The notes beneath the pieces are model-generated. The model was not told the DNA's origin, did not search any database, and worked only from the letters and a program-made list of their open reading frames with translations. Below are positions 32,680-41,432 of a stretch of DNA of 64,000 bases, piece by piece. The position numbers were made by a program, and so were the translations under genes. This stretch comes from Candidatus Rokuibacteriota bacterium (GTDB lineage: Bacteria; Methylomirabilota; Methylomirabilia; Rokubacteriales; CSP1-6), in contig QHTE01000060.1 of the NCBI GenBank assembly GCA_003220685.1, forward strand, positions 1 through 64,000. The letters run 5' to 3'. The stretch's first letter is position 1. The number at the start of each line of letters is the position of its first letter.

Positions 32680-33345
32680 ATGATCCTGTACAAGCCCATC
32701 GTCGCCTCGGTCGTCGTCACGCTGATGATCGTGGGGCTCGCGGCCGCGCAAGACGCGACGAAGCGGCCGCCGGCGCCCGCCACGTCCGCCCCCACCGCCG
32801 CGGCGCCGGCCGCGTCGGTGCCGGCCGCGGCGGCGCCCGCCCCGACCGCCGCCGGCGTCGCCGTCGGGCCCGAATACAAGATCGGTATCGACGACGTGCT
32901 GGACATCGCCGTCTGGAACAACACCACGGTCAGCCGGACGGTGCCGGTGCGCCCCGACGGCAAGATCACCCTTCCGCTGATCAACGAGGTGCAGGCGGCG
33001 GGGCTGACGCCCACCCAGCTGCGCGCCTCGATCATGGCCAAGCTGGTCGAGTACATGCCCACGCCGGAGCTCTCCGTGATCGTGCGCGAGGTGCACAGTA
33101 ACAAGATCTCGGTGCTGGGCGAGGTCCGAAAGGCCGGCCGCTACGAGATCACCCAGCGCGCGACCGTGCTGGACGCCGTGGCGCTTGCCGGCGGGTTCAA
33201 CGACTGGGCCCGCCGCTCGAAGCTCGTGATCATGCGGCAGGAAGGCAACGGCGTGAAGCGCATCCCGGTCAACTACAACCGGATCGTCGCCGAGGAGGAC
33301 GAGAACGTCATCCTCCAGCCCGGCGACATCGTGGTCGTCCCGTGA
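32680..33345 (+). CDS. Polysaccharide export protein (Wza/EpsA-like)
   Basis: A 221-aa periplasmic/outer-membrane export protein. A signal peptide (residues 1-24, ending GLAAAQ) is followed by an Ala/Pro-rich linker to about residue 65. The Poly_export domain follows (YKIGIDDVLDIAVWNN, VRPDGKITLPLINEV), then an SLBB domain (ISVLGEVRKAGRYEI, LDAVALAGGFNDWA) and the ending ILQPGDIVVVP. No lipobox Cys is seen, unlike Wza. ATG 32680 is chosen over the longer frame because GGAAAGGGG precedes it and the signal peptide starts there. First gene of the roughly 27-kb operon. Confidence 0.9.
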   Translation: MILYKPIVASVVVTLMIVGLAAAQDATKRPPAPATSAPTAAAPAASVPAAAAPAPTAAGVAVGPEYKIGIDDVLDIAVWNNTTVSRTVPVRPDGKITLPLINEVQAAGLTPTQLRASIMAKLVEYMPTPELSVIVREVHSNKISVLGEVRKAGRYEITQRATVLDAVALAGGFNDWARRSKLVIMRQEGNGVKRIPVNYNRIVAEEDENVILQPGDIVVVP

Positions 33346-34847
33346 ACCTGGCCGCGCTCTCCGCGGTCTGGGCCCGCCGGAAGTACCTGGGGCTCGGCGT
33401 CCTGGCCGCGACCCTGGCGGCGGCCCTGACGGTCGCGCTGGCGATGCCGGGCGTCTACCGCTCCACCGCGACCGTCCTGGTCGCCCGGCCGGAGATGGCG
33501 AACCCGTCGGCCCGGGCGGCGCTCACGAGCGAGCTCGAGGCCCGGGTGAATCGGATCAGCGAGGAGGCCCTGAGCCGCGCGCGGCTCGAGGCCATCATCG
33601 ACAAGTACGGACTTTACGGTCCCCGCGGGAAAGACGAGCAGAGCGTGATGCGTCTGCGGCGCGACATCCGGATCGATCTGAAGGGCGTCGACCCCGTCCA
33701 GCAGCGCGGGACGCCCATCGCCTTCGCCGTGAGCTTCCGCGGCCCCAATCCCGAGACGGTCGCGCGGGTGACCAACGAGCTGGCGGCCTTCTACGTGTCG
33801 GAAAACTCCACCATCCGCGAGCGGCGGGCGGCGGAGGCCCTCCAGGACGTCAAGCGCGAGGTCGAGGACGCGCAGCGCCGGCTCGACGAGCAGGACAAGC
33901 GGACCAACGAATTCAAGCGGCGCAACATGGGCCAGCTGCCCGAGCAGGTCGCCGCGAACCTCGCGATGCTCGAGCGCCTCAACGCCCAGCTCGCCCTCAA
34001 CAACCACAACCAGGTCGTCGCCTTGGAGCGGCGGTCCGCGATGCGCCGGCCCGGCGACGGCGATATGCACGCGGCGGCGACGCCCGAAGAGGCGCTGACG
34101 ATGCGCCTGAACCAGCTGAACTTCGACCTGGCGAAGCTCCAGCGACAGTACAGCGACAAGTATCCAGACGTCATCACGACCAAGCAGGAGATCGAGTCCA
34201 CCAAGAAGCAGCTCGCGGAGCTGCCGCGGTCGCCGAAATCAGGGACGGCCCAGACGCCCCGCCCCAGCGGCGACGACAGCAACATCGCCGCGCTCAAGGC
34301 CGAGGACCAGCGGCTGCGGCAGATGATCGCCGCCTACCAGACGCGGGTCGAGATGGCGCCGGAGCGGGAGCAGGAGCTCCAGCAGCTCTCGCGCGACTAT
34401 CGAGCGACGCGCGAGATGTACGACGCCGTGCTCAAGCGGTATCACGACGCGGAGGCGGCCGTCGAGGTCGAGCGCCTGCGCGCCGGCGCGGAGTTTCAGA
34501 TCCTCGAGCCGGCGATCCCGGCGCGCGAGCCGATGGCGCCGAACCGGCCCAAGCTGATCCTGCTGGGCGTGGTGCTCGCCTGCGCGCTGACCGGGGCGGT
34601 GGTGATGCTGGCCGAGCAGCTCGACACCTCGTTCCACGGCGTCGACGATCTCCGGTCGTTCAGCAAGCTGCCGGTGCTCGTCACGATTCCCGAGATCACC
34701 ACCCGCGCCGACCGCACGCGCCGCCGGTGGCGCCTGCGGCTGGCGGCGTGCGCCTCGGTGGTCGGCCTCGTGCTGATCGTGGGCGTCGCCTACGTGGGCG
34801 CGCACCACGACCTGCTGATCTCGCTGCTGACGCGAACTGGATCCTGA
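33342..34847 (+). CDS. Chain-length determinant protein, Wzz/GNVR type
   Basis: A 501-aa inner-membrane polysaccharide co-polymerase. There is one helix near the N-terminus (about 17-36) and another at about 405-425. Between them is a large periplasmic region with long coiled coils (DVKREVEDAQRRLDEQDKR, SRDYRATREMYDAVLKRYHD). It sets chain length of the exported polymer with the polymerase and the autokinase. A third hydrophobic segment near the C-terminus (about 465-487) is extra. GTG 33342 overlaps the previous stop (GTGA). Confidence 0.9.
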   Translation: MNLAALSAVWARRKYLGLGVLAATLAAALTVALAMPGVYRSTATVLVARPEMANPSARAALTSELEARVNRISEEALSRARLEAIIDKYGLYGPRGKDEQSVMRLRRDIRIDLKGVDPVQQRGTPIAFAVSFRGPNPETVARVTNELAAFYVSENSTIRERRAAEALQDVKREVEDAQRRLDEQDKRTNEFKRRNMGQLPEQVAANLAMLERLNAQLALNNHNQVVALERRSAMRRPGDGDMHAAATPEEALTMRLNQLNFDLAKLQRQYSDKYPDVITTKQEIESTKKQLAELPRSPKSGTAQTPRPSGDDSNIAALKAEDQRLRQMIAAYQTRVEMAPEREQELQQLSRDYRATREMYDAVLKRYHDAEAAVEVERLRAGAEFQILEPAIPAREPMAPNRPKLILLGVVLACALTGAVVMLAEQLDTSFHGVDDLRSFSKLPVLVTIPEITTRADRTRRRWRLRLAACASVVGLVLIVGVAYVGAHHDLLISLLTRTGS

Positions 34848-34858
34848 GGGCCACCACC

Positions 34859-35839
34859 ATGTACCTGAAGTTCTACGGACTGCTCGAGAAGCCGTTCAAC
34901 GCGACGCCGGATCCCCGGTTCCTCTACATGAGCCCGGGCCATCGCGAGGCGCTCGCCCAGCTCCACTACGGGACCCAGGAGCGCAAGGGCTTCATCGTCC
35001 TCACCGGGAGGGTGGGGACCGGTAAGACGACCTTGCTCCACGCCCTGCGTCAGCGGCTCGACGGCCACACCGCGGTCTCGTTCCTCTTCAACTCGACCCT
35101 GCCGTTCGACGACATGCTCGAGTACATCCTGGCGGACCTCGGCGTCACCAAGGGCGAGGAGTCACGGGCGCAGCGCATCATGGCGTTCAACGACTTCCTC
35201 ATCGAGCGCGAGCGCGCCCGCCAGAACACCGTCCTCATCATCGACGAGGCGCAGAACCTGTCCGCCGAGACGATGGAGCAGGTGCGCCTGCTCTCCAACT
35301 TTGAGACGACCACCACCAAGCTCCTGCAGATCTTGCTGGTGGGCCAGCCCGAGCTCAAGGCCAAGCTCGACCTGCCCGAGCTCCGCCAGCTCAAGCAGCG
35401 CATCGGGCTCCGGTGTCAGATCCCGCCGCTGACGGCGGAAGAGGCGCGTCAGTACATCCGCAACCGGCTGCGGATTGCCGGCGCGCGCGACCTGGGCATC
35501 TTCACGGACGCGGCGATCGAGCGCATGACGGATTACTCGGGCGGAATACCGAGAATCCTGAACATCCTCGGCGACCACTGCCTGCTCTTCGGGTACGCCG
35601 ACCAGATCCGGCGGATCGACCGCGCCTCGGTCACCGAGACGATCGAGTACATGGAAGAGGGCATGCCCACGCAGCGCGGGATCTTCTCCTTCGGGAGATC
35701 GGCGCCCCGGCGCCGCTCGCAGTGGTTCGTCAAGACCTCCATGTTCGCCCTCGCGGTGGCGGCGGTCGGCCTCGCGCTCACCTATGACGCGGGCGTCGTG
35801 AACCTCATCGAGTCGCTCCGACGGGTGGTGATGCCATGA
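34859..35839 (+). CDS. ExeA-like AAA ATPase of exopolysaccharide/exosortase loci
   Basis: A 326-aa ATPase of the ExeA/GspA group often found in PEP-CTERM/exosortase-associated polysaccharide loci. It opens with YLKFYGLLEKPFNATPDPRF. Walker A is LTGRVGTGKTTLL, Walker B NTVLIIDEAQNL, and GGIPRILNILGDHCLL is the sensor/arginine region. One C-terminal helix (about 293-312) likely anchors it to the membrane with a short tail outside. ATG 34859 is 11 bases after the Wzz stop. It probably powers or positions export machinery; its exact role is not known in these loci. Confidence 0.88.
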   Translation: MYLKFYGLLEKPFNATPDPRFLYMSPGHREALAQLHYGTQERKGFIVLTGRVGTGKTTLLHALRQRLDGHTAVSFLFNSTLPFDDMLEYILADLGVTKGEESRAQRIMAFNDFLIERERARQNTVLIIDEAQNLSAETMEQVRLLSNFETTTTKLLQILLVGQPELKAKLDLPELRQLKQRIGLRCQIPPLTAEEARQYIRNRLRIAGARDLGIFTDAAIERMTDYSGGIPRILNILGDHCLLFGYADQIRRIDRASVTETIEYMEEGMPTQRGIFSFGRSAPRRRSQWFVKTSMFALAVAAVGLALTYDAGVVNLIESLRRVVMP

Positions 35840-36774
35840 GCAAGTTCTTCAAGGCGCTCGAGCAGGCCGAGCGAGACAACGTGCAGCGCGAACCCCTGAT
35901 CGCGGAGGAGGCGGCGCGCGAGCGCGTGTCCGTCGTTCCCCAGTGGCCCGAGCCGTCGGACGAGCAGCCCCCGGTCTTTCCCCCGCCGCCGCCCCCGCGC
36001 GCGCCGCGGCCCGTGGCGGAGGCCACGCGGGTCGGCTTCGAGACGTCGCGGATCGCGCCCGCGTTGCTGGACGAGCACCTGGTGAGCCTCCAGGCGCCGG
36101 CCACGGCCGCCGCCGAGCAGTACCGCGTGCTGCGGCATCTCGTGGAGACGCTGCGCAACCGGGCGAACCTTCAGGTCATCGCGGTGACGAGCGGCGGGGC
36201 CGGCGACGGGAAGTCCGTGACCGCGATCAACCTGGCCGGCGCGCTCGCCCAGTCGGACGACGCGCGCGTGCTCCTGGCCGACATGGATCTCAGGCGCCCG
36301 TCGATTGCGCGCTATCTGGCGCTCGGCGAGACGCGGCCCACGCTGGCCGACGCGCTCGCGCCGTCCGGGCCGCCGCTCAGGGATGCGGTCGTCCGGCTTG
36401 GGCGCTTCAACCTCTCGGTGCTGCGGGCGCCGGTGTCGGCCGCCGCGCCGTACGAGCTACTCCAGTCGCCGAAGCTCGAGGCGCTGCTGGCCGAGGCACG
36501 CCAGCAGTACGACTACGTCGTGCTCGACACGCCGCCGTTCGTGCCGTTCCCCGATTGCCGGCTGCTCGCGAAGTGCGTCGACGGGTTCGTCCTCGTGGTC
36601 GCCTCCAACCGGACGCCGCGCGGCGTCCTGGCCGAGGCGCTCAAGGCCATGGACTCCGAGAAGGCGGTCGGCTACGTGTTCAACGCTCACCCCATGCCCC
36701 CGTCCACCTACTACGGCGACGGCGACGGGCGCGGGCGAGCTCGCCCGTGGCGCCGCAACGGAGAGCGCTCGTGA
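35836..36774 (+). CDS. Tyrosine autokinase, CpsD/Wzc-C type
   Basis: A 312-aa cytosolic BY-kinase. The N-terminal 70 residues are a Pro-rich linker. VSLQAPATAAAEQYRVLRHL precedes the kinase fold. Walker A is TSGGAGDGKSVTAINLA, Walker A' LLADMDLRRPS and Walker B YVVLDTPPF. The Tyr cluster that is phosphorylated in relatives is reduced to STYYGDGDG at the very end. It would cycle with the Wzz-type protein two genes upstream to control polymer length. ATG 35836 overlaps the ATPase stop. Confidence 0.88.
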   Translation: MSKFFKALEQAERDNVQREPLIAEEAARERVSVVPQWPEPSDEQPPVFPPPPPPRAPRPVAEATRVGFETSRIAPALLDEHLVSLQAPATAAAEQYRVLRHLVETLRNRANLQVIAVTSGGAGDGKSVTAINLAGALAQSDDARVLLADMDLRRPSIARYLALGETRPTLADALAPSGPPLRDAVVRLGRFNLSVLRAPVSAAAPYELLQSPKLEALLAEARQQYDYVVLDTPPFVPFPDCRLLAKCVDGFVLVVASNRTPRGVLAEALKAMDSEKAVGYVFNAHPMPPSTYYGDGDGRGRARPWRRNGERS

Positions 36775-37754
36775 AGGTCGTCGCCATCGGCGGCGGGACC
36801 GGGCTCCCGGTCGTCCTCACGGCGCTGCGCCGTCACCTCGCGTCGAGCGACCGCATCACGGCGGTCGTCACGGCCGCCGACGACGGCGGCAGCTCGGGCG
36901 CCCTGCGCAAGGAATACGGCGTGATTCCCCCCGGAGACATCCGCAACTGTCTCCTGGCGCTCTCGCGCGTTCCACCGGAGGTGTCGGCGGCGCTCCAGTA
37001 CCGATTCGACGGCGGCGACGCGCAGCACCCGGTCGGGAACCTGCTCCTGGCGGCCCTCGACATGGTCGCGACCGACGGGCTCACGGCCATCAAGCTCGCC
37101 GCCGAGCTCCTTGGCGTGGACGATCTGGTCCTGCCCTCCACGACGGAGCGCGTGCACCTGGTCGCCGACCTCGCGGATGGGCGCTCGGTCTACGGCGAGT
37201 CGTCGATTGCTCGAAGCGGCGCCGCGATCAAGCGCGTCCGCATCGATCCGGCCACCGCGGTGGCGACGCCCCTCGCGCTCGAGGCCCTGCGCGAGGCCGA
37301 CGTGATGATCCTCGGGCCCGGCAGCCTCTACACGAGCCTGCTCGCCACGCTGGTCGTCCCCGGCGTGGCCGAGGCGGTGACGCGCTCGTCGGCGACCCGG
37401 ATCTTCGTGTGCAACGCAATGACGGAGCCCGGCGAGACGAACGGCTACGGGACCGCCGAGCACCTCAAGGCGCTCGCCGCGCACGGTCTGCCGCTCGAGC
37501 AGCTCCACTACGTCGTCGCGCCCACGACGCCGATTCCGGCGAAGGTCCTCGGCCGCTACGCCGCCGAAGGAGCCGTCCCGGTGGACGCCGACTTCATGCT
37601 GCCGGGCCCCTCGCCGACGACCGTGCGGGCCGATCTGCTCGAGCTCGGACCAGTGGTCCGGCACGACCCCGACAAGCTGGGGCCGATCCTCTGCGACCTG
37701 GCCACGCGCCGTCGCGAGAGCGGCCTCGCGTCGCGGATGGCCGCGCGGGTATGA
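36771..37754 (+). CDS. YvcK/CofD-family protein
   Basis: A 327-aa protein of the gluconeogenesis-factor (YvcK) group, which binds UDP-sugars and influences cell-wall precursor supply. It begins VVAIGGGTGLPVVLTALRRH and has VTAADDGGSSGALRKEYG, PPGDIRNCLLAL, the middle MILGPGSLYTSLLATL and the later VCNAMTEPGETNGYG. It lacks 2-phospho-L-lactate transferase neighbours, so a CofD role in F420 synthesis is unlikely. Its position between the autokinase and the priming transferase, coupled on both sides by overlaps, suggests it manages UDP-sugar flow to the polymer. GTG 36771 is the start. Confidence 0.88.
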   Translation: MKVVAIGGGTGLPVVLTALRRHLASSDRITAVVTAADDGGSSGALRKEYGVIPPGDIRNCLLALSRVPPEVSAALQYRFDGGDAQHPVGNLLLAALDMVATDGLTAIKLAAELLGVDDLVLPSTTERVHLVADLADGRSVYGESSIARSGAAIKRVRIDPATAVATPLALEALREADVMILGPGSLYTSLLATLVVPGVAEAVTRSSATRIFVCNAMTEPGETNGYGTAEHLKALAAHGLPLEQLHYVVAPTTPIPAKVLGRYAAEGAVPVDADFMLPGPSPTTVRADLLELGPVVRHDPDKLGPILCDLATRRRESGLASRMAARV

Positions 37755-38884
37755 GCGCCTTGGCCTTCGCCCACCAGCTCCTGCCCGAGATGCGATTCGG
37801 CGACGGCGCGCTGTTCGCGGGCCTCGTCGTGCTCGCCCTCGTCCTCGGATCGCGCGTCTACGGCGGTGTCCGGCACGCGCGCGGCGAGCGCCTGTTGATC
37901 GTCGGCACGAGCCCGCTGGCGCGTCTGGTCGTCGAGGAGATCGCCCGGCGCCCGCAGCGCTACGCGCTGGTCGGCGTGGTCGAGGACGGGGCCGATCTCG
38001 ATCGTCTCGTCGCCGAGCGGCGGCCCGACCGGATCGTCGTCGGGTTCGCGGACCGGCGCGGGCGGGTGCCGCTCTGCCGGCTCGTCGAGTCGCGGGCGCG
38101 CGGCATCCGCGTCGAGGACGCCTTGGAGACGTACGAGAGCCTGACCGGCAAGCTCGCGCTCGAGATGATGCCGCCGAGCCGCGTCATCTTCTCGCACGAG
38201 TTCGCGACGGCGCGCTTGCAACCCGTCTTCGCGCGGGCCCTCAGCCTCCTGGTGGCGATCGTCGGGCTGATCGGGCTGGCGCCCGTGATGGCCGCGCTCG
38301 CGCTCGCGATCAAGTTCGACTCCCGCGGCCCGGTGTTCTTCGTCCAGCAGCGCGCCGGGCTCTTCCGGATGCCGTTCAACCTGATCAAGTTCCGGACGAT
38401 GCACCCGATCGAAGGCCTGCACTCCGAGTGGGAGCGGGACAACTCGGACCGGATCACGCGGTGCGGGCGCTGGCTCCGGCGCTTCCGGCTCGACGAGCTG
38501 CCGCAGCTGATCAACATGCTTCGCGGCGACATGAACCTCGTGGGGCCTCGGCCGCATCCGATGACGAACCTCGAGCTGCTCGTGCTCACCGCCCGCAACC
38601 TGAGCGAGGTGTCGGGCGACGCGATCCCGTACTACTCGCTTCGCTGCTCGGTCCGACCCGGCATCACCGGCTGGGCGCAGGTGCGGTACCGCTACGCGAA
38701 CTCGCTCGAGCAGGAAGTGGAGAAGATCCGCTACGACTTCTATTACCTCAAGCACCGGTCGGTCTGGCTCGACATCCGGATTCTCCTCGAGACGGTTCGG
38801 ATCGTCGTGTCGGGTCACCGGACCATCCCGGCCGAGGTCGAGGCCCCGCGCGAGACCGTCGAGGCCGAGCGGGAGCGTGCGTGA
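37751..38884 (+). CDS. Priming sugar-phosphate transferase, WcaJ/EpsB type
   Basis: A 377-aa polyprenyl-phosphate sugar-1-phosphate transferase that starts the repeat unit. Only one helix (about 20-38) precedes the nucleotide-binding-like domain (RLLIVGTSPLARLVVEEIAR); the usual N-terminal bundle of four to five helices is missing. A re-entrant helix near 155-178 leads to the catalytic domain: KFDSRGPVFFVQQR, NLIKFRTMHP, LRRFRLDELPQLINMLRGD, VGPRPH and VRPGITGWAQV. ATG 37751 overlaps the previous stop. This compact form is known in exosortase-type loci. Confidence 0.9.
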   Translation: MSALAFAHQLLPEMRFGDGALFAGLVVLALVLGSRVYGGVRHARGERLLIVGTSPLARLVVEEIARRPQRYALVGVVEDGADLDRLVAERRPDRIVVGFADRRGRVPLCRLVESRARGIRVEDALETYESLTGKLALEMMPPSRVIFSHEFATARLQPVFARALSLLVAIVGLIGLAPVMAALALAIKFDSRGPVFFVQQRAGLFRMPFNLIKFRTMHPIEGLHSEWERDNSDRITRCGRWLRRFRLDELPQLINMLRGDMNLVGPRPHPMTNLELLVLTARNLSEVSGDAIPYYSLRCSVRPGITGWAQVRYRYANSLEQEVEKIRYDFYYLKHRSVWLDIRILLETVRIVVSGHRTIPAEVEAPRETVEAERERA

Positions 38885-40209
38885 TGGCGCGGACGGCCGT
38901 GACCGCGACCGACCTCCGTCGCCGTATCGCCGAGCGCTCCGCCCGCGTGGGCATCATCGGGCAGGGCTACGTCGGCCTGCCGCTCGCCGTCGAGTTCGCG
39001 CGAGTCGGCTTCGCCGTGATCGGTTTCGACACCAGCGCCGATCGCGTCACGAGTCTCAACGCCGGCCGGTCGCACACGCCCGACGTGCCGGACGACGTGC
39101 TCCGGGCGCGCATCGAGGTGGGGCGCTACGAGGCGACGACCAACCTCGCGGCCCTCGCCGAGTGCGACGCGGTGGTCATCTGCGTGCCGACGCCGCTCCG
39201 GAAGTCGAAGGATCCCGACATCTCCTTCGTCGCGGCCGCCGCCGAGGATGCGGCGGCGCGTTTCCGGCCGGCCCAGCTCGTGATCCTCGAGTCGACCACG
39301 TACCCCGGGACGACGCAGGAGCTGTTGGCGCCGATGTTCGAGGCGCGCGGGGCGCGGCTGGGCGTCGACTGCTTCCTGGCGTTCTCGCCGGAGCGGATCG
39401 ATCCCGCCAATCCGACGTTCGCGGTCAAGGACATCCCCAAGGTCGTCGGCGGTCTCACCCCAGAGTGCGCGGCGCTGGCGGCGCTGCTCTACCGCCAGAT
39501 CGTCGACCGCGTCGTGACGGTCTCGAGCCCCCGCGTCGCCGAGCTCGCGAAGCTCTACGAGAACGTCTTCCGCAACGTGAACATCGCGCTCGCCAACGAG
39601 CTGGCGCTGATGTGCCGGCAGCTCGACGTGAGCACGCGCGAGGTCATCCAGGCCGCCGCGACCAAGCCGTTCGGCTTCATGCCGTTCTATCCGGGGCCGG
39701 GGATCGGCGGGCACTGCATCGGTGTGGACCCGGCCTACCTCGCGTGGCGGATGCGTCTGAACGGCTACGAGGCGCGCTTCATCCACCTGGCCGACGAGAT
39801 CAACCGCGCCATGCCGCAGTACGTCGTCGACCTCGTGAGCGAGAGCCTGAACCGCCGGCGGCACTGCCTCAACGGCGCCCGCGTCCTGGCGCTGGGGATC
39901 GCGTACAAGCGGGGCGTCGGCGATACGCGCGAATCGCCGGCCCTCGAGGTGATCGCGCGGCTCATGGACCGCGGGGCGAGCGTCGCGTACGCCGATCCGT
40001 ACGTGCCCGAGATCGCCTTCGAGGGCCGCGCCCTGAAGGCGGTCGAGGTCACGGACGAGCGGCTCGCGGAAGCGGACTGCGTCGTGATCCTCACCGACCA
40101 TGCCGAGTTCGACTACGCCAGGATCGTCGCGCTCGCGGGACTGGTCGTGGACACGCGCGGCGCCACCCACGCCCTCGCGGCGCCCGCGGATCGCGTGGTG
40201 ACGCTCTGA
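38884..40209 (+). CDS. Nucleotide-sugar dehydrogenase, WecC/TviB type
   Basis: A 441-aa NAD-dependent dehydrogenase that oxidises UDP-HexNAc to the uronic acid. NAD site: GIIGQGYVGLPLAVEFA. The catalytic Cys is in FYPGPGIGGHCIGVDPAYL, and the C-terminal domain has LALGIAYKRGVGDTRESPA. The GGHCI context places it with WecC/TviB (UDP-ManNAc/GlcNAc) rather than UDP-glucose dehydrogenases. It suggests an aminouronic acid in the polymer. A one-base stop/start overlap (TGATG) links it to the transferase. Confidence 0.88.
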   Translation: MARTAVTATDLRRRIAERSARVGIIGQGYVGLPLAVEFARVGFAVIGFDTSADRVTSLNAGRSHTPDVPDDVLRARIEVGRYEATTNLAALAECDAVVICVPTPLRKSKDPDISFVAAAAEDAAARFRPAQLVILESTTYPGTTQELLAPMFEARGARLGVDCFLAFSPERIDPANPTFAVKDIPKVVGGLTPECAALAALLYRQIVDRVVTVSSPRVAELAKLYENVFRNVNIALANELALMCRQLDVSTREVIQAAATKPFGFMPFYPGPGIGGHCIGVDPAYLAWRMRLNGYEARFIHLADEINRAMPQYVVDLVSESLNRRRHCLNGARVLALGIAYKRGVGDTRESPALEVIARLMDRGASVAYADPYVPEIAFEGRALKAVEVTDERLAEADCVVILTDHAEFDYARIVALAGLVVDTRGATHALAAPADRVVTL

Positions 40210-41432
40210 TGCCGACCCGCTCGACCCTCGACTCAGGCCGGGCGTCGGCTTCGGTCGCGGATCGGATCCGGCTCCTCACCTTCACGACCCTCTTCGCGAT
40301 CGGCGGCACCGAGCGCCACGTCGCGAGCCTGGCCGGCGGGCTCGACCATTCGCGGTTCGAGCTCGAGTTCGGCTGCCTGCGCCGCTCGGGCGAGTTCCTC
40401 GAGCAGATCCAGGCGCGCGGGCTGACCGTCAACGAGTACGCGGTGGCGCGCCTGTACGGGCCGCACACCGTGGCCCAGCAGATCCGCTTCTCCCGCCACC
40501 TGCGGCGCAGGCGGATCCAGATCATGCACAGTTACAACTTCTATCCGAACGTCTTCGCGATTCCGGCCGCCCGCCTGGCCCGGACGCCGGTGGTGCTGGC
40601 CTCGATCAGGGACACCGGCGCCTACCTCACGCGGCGCCAGCGCCGCGTGCAGCGCCTCGCGTGCCGGTTCGCCGACCACATCCTGGTCAATGCCGAGGCG
40701 GTGAGGCAGTGGCTGACGACCGAAGGGTACGACCCGACTCGGATCAGCGTGATCAGGAACGGTCTGGACCTGTCGCGCTTCGCGCCGGCCGGCGACGACC
40801 CGGCGCTACGCCGAGAGCTCGGGCTCCCAGCCGACGCGCCACTCGTCGCGATGCTCTCCCGGTTGAGCCGGATGAAGGGGATCGAGGACTTCCTGGACAC
40901 CGCGGCCGTCGTGGCCGAGCGCTTCAAGGATGCGCACTTCCTCGTCATCGGCGACACGATCGATCCCGACGGCCCCCGCTACCGGCGCGAGCTCGAGGAC
41001 CGTGCGGTGCGCCTGGGGCTCGGCAAGCGTGTCGTCTTCACCGGCTTCCGGCTCGACGTGCCCCGGCTCCTGTCGACGGTCGCCGTGTCGGTCCTCCCGT
41101 CGCTCAGCGAAGGGCTCTCCAACACGATCCTCGAGTCGATGGCGGCCGGCACGCCGGTAGTCGCGACGCGGGTCGGCGGCAGCGCTGAAGCGCTCGAGGA
41201 CGGCGTGGACGGACTGCTCGTCCCGCCGCAGGACTCGGCGGCGCTGAGCCGCGCGATCGGCTGGGTGCTCGAGTACCCGGAGGCATCACGCGAGCTCGGA
41301 CGTCGCGCGCGCGCCCGGGTGGCCGAGGAGTTCTCGCTCGAGCGCATGATCCGCGAGACCGAGTGCCTGTACGCGCGGCTGCTGGAAAGCCCGCCGCGCC
41401 GACGGCGCATGGCGAGTCCGGGCGCCCGATGA
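40209..41432 (+). CDS. Glycosyltransferase family 4
   Basis: A 407-aa GT-B glycosyltransferase. The N-half has TTLFAIGGTERHVASLAGGL, the donor half VAMLSRLSRMKGIEDFLDTA, and the nucleotide-sugar motif SEGLSNTILESMAAGTPVVA with the paired Glu residues. It would add one sugar to the lipid-linked repeat on the cytosolic side. The stop of the preceding gene and this ATG overlap by one base. Confidence 0.87.
   Translation: MPTRSTLDSGRASASVADRIRLLTFTTLFAIGGTERHVASLAGGLDHSRFELEFGCLRRSGEFLEQIQARGLTVNEYAVARLYGPHTVAQQIRFSRHLRRRRIQIMHSYNFYPNVFAIPAARLARTPVVLASIRDTGAYLTRRQRRVQRLACRFADHILVNAEAVRQWLTTEGYDPTRISVIRNGLDLSRFAPAGDDPALRRELGLPADAPLVAMLSRLSRMKGIEDFLDTAAVVAERFKDAHFLVIGDTIDPDGPRYRRELEDRAVRLGLGKRVVFTGFRLDVPRLLSTVAVSVLPSLSEGLSNTILESMAAGTPVVATRVGGSAEALEDGVDGLLVPPQDSAALSRAIGWVLEYPEASRELGRRARARVAEEFSLERMIRETECLYARLLESPPRRRRMASPGAR

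Noticed and set aside
36771-37754. CofD (2-phospho-L-lactate transferase) call for the YvcK-like gene
   Set aside because: The N-terminal VVAIGGGTG and DDGGSSG pattern fits YvcK, and no F420 biosynthesis gene is nearby.
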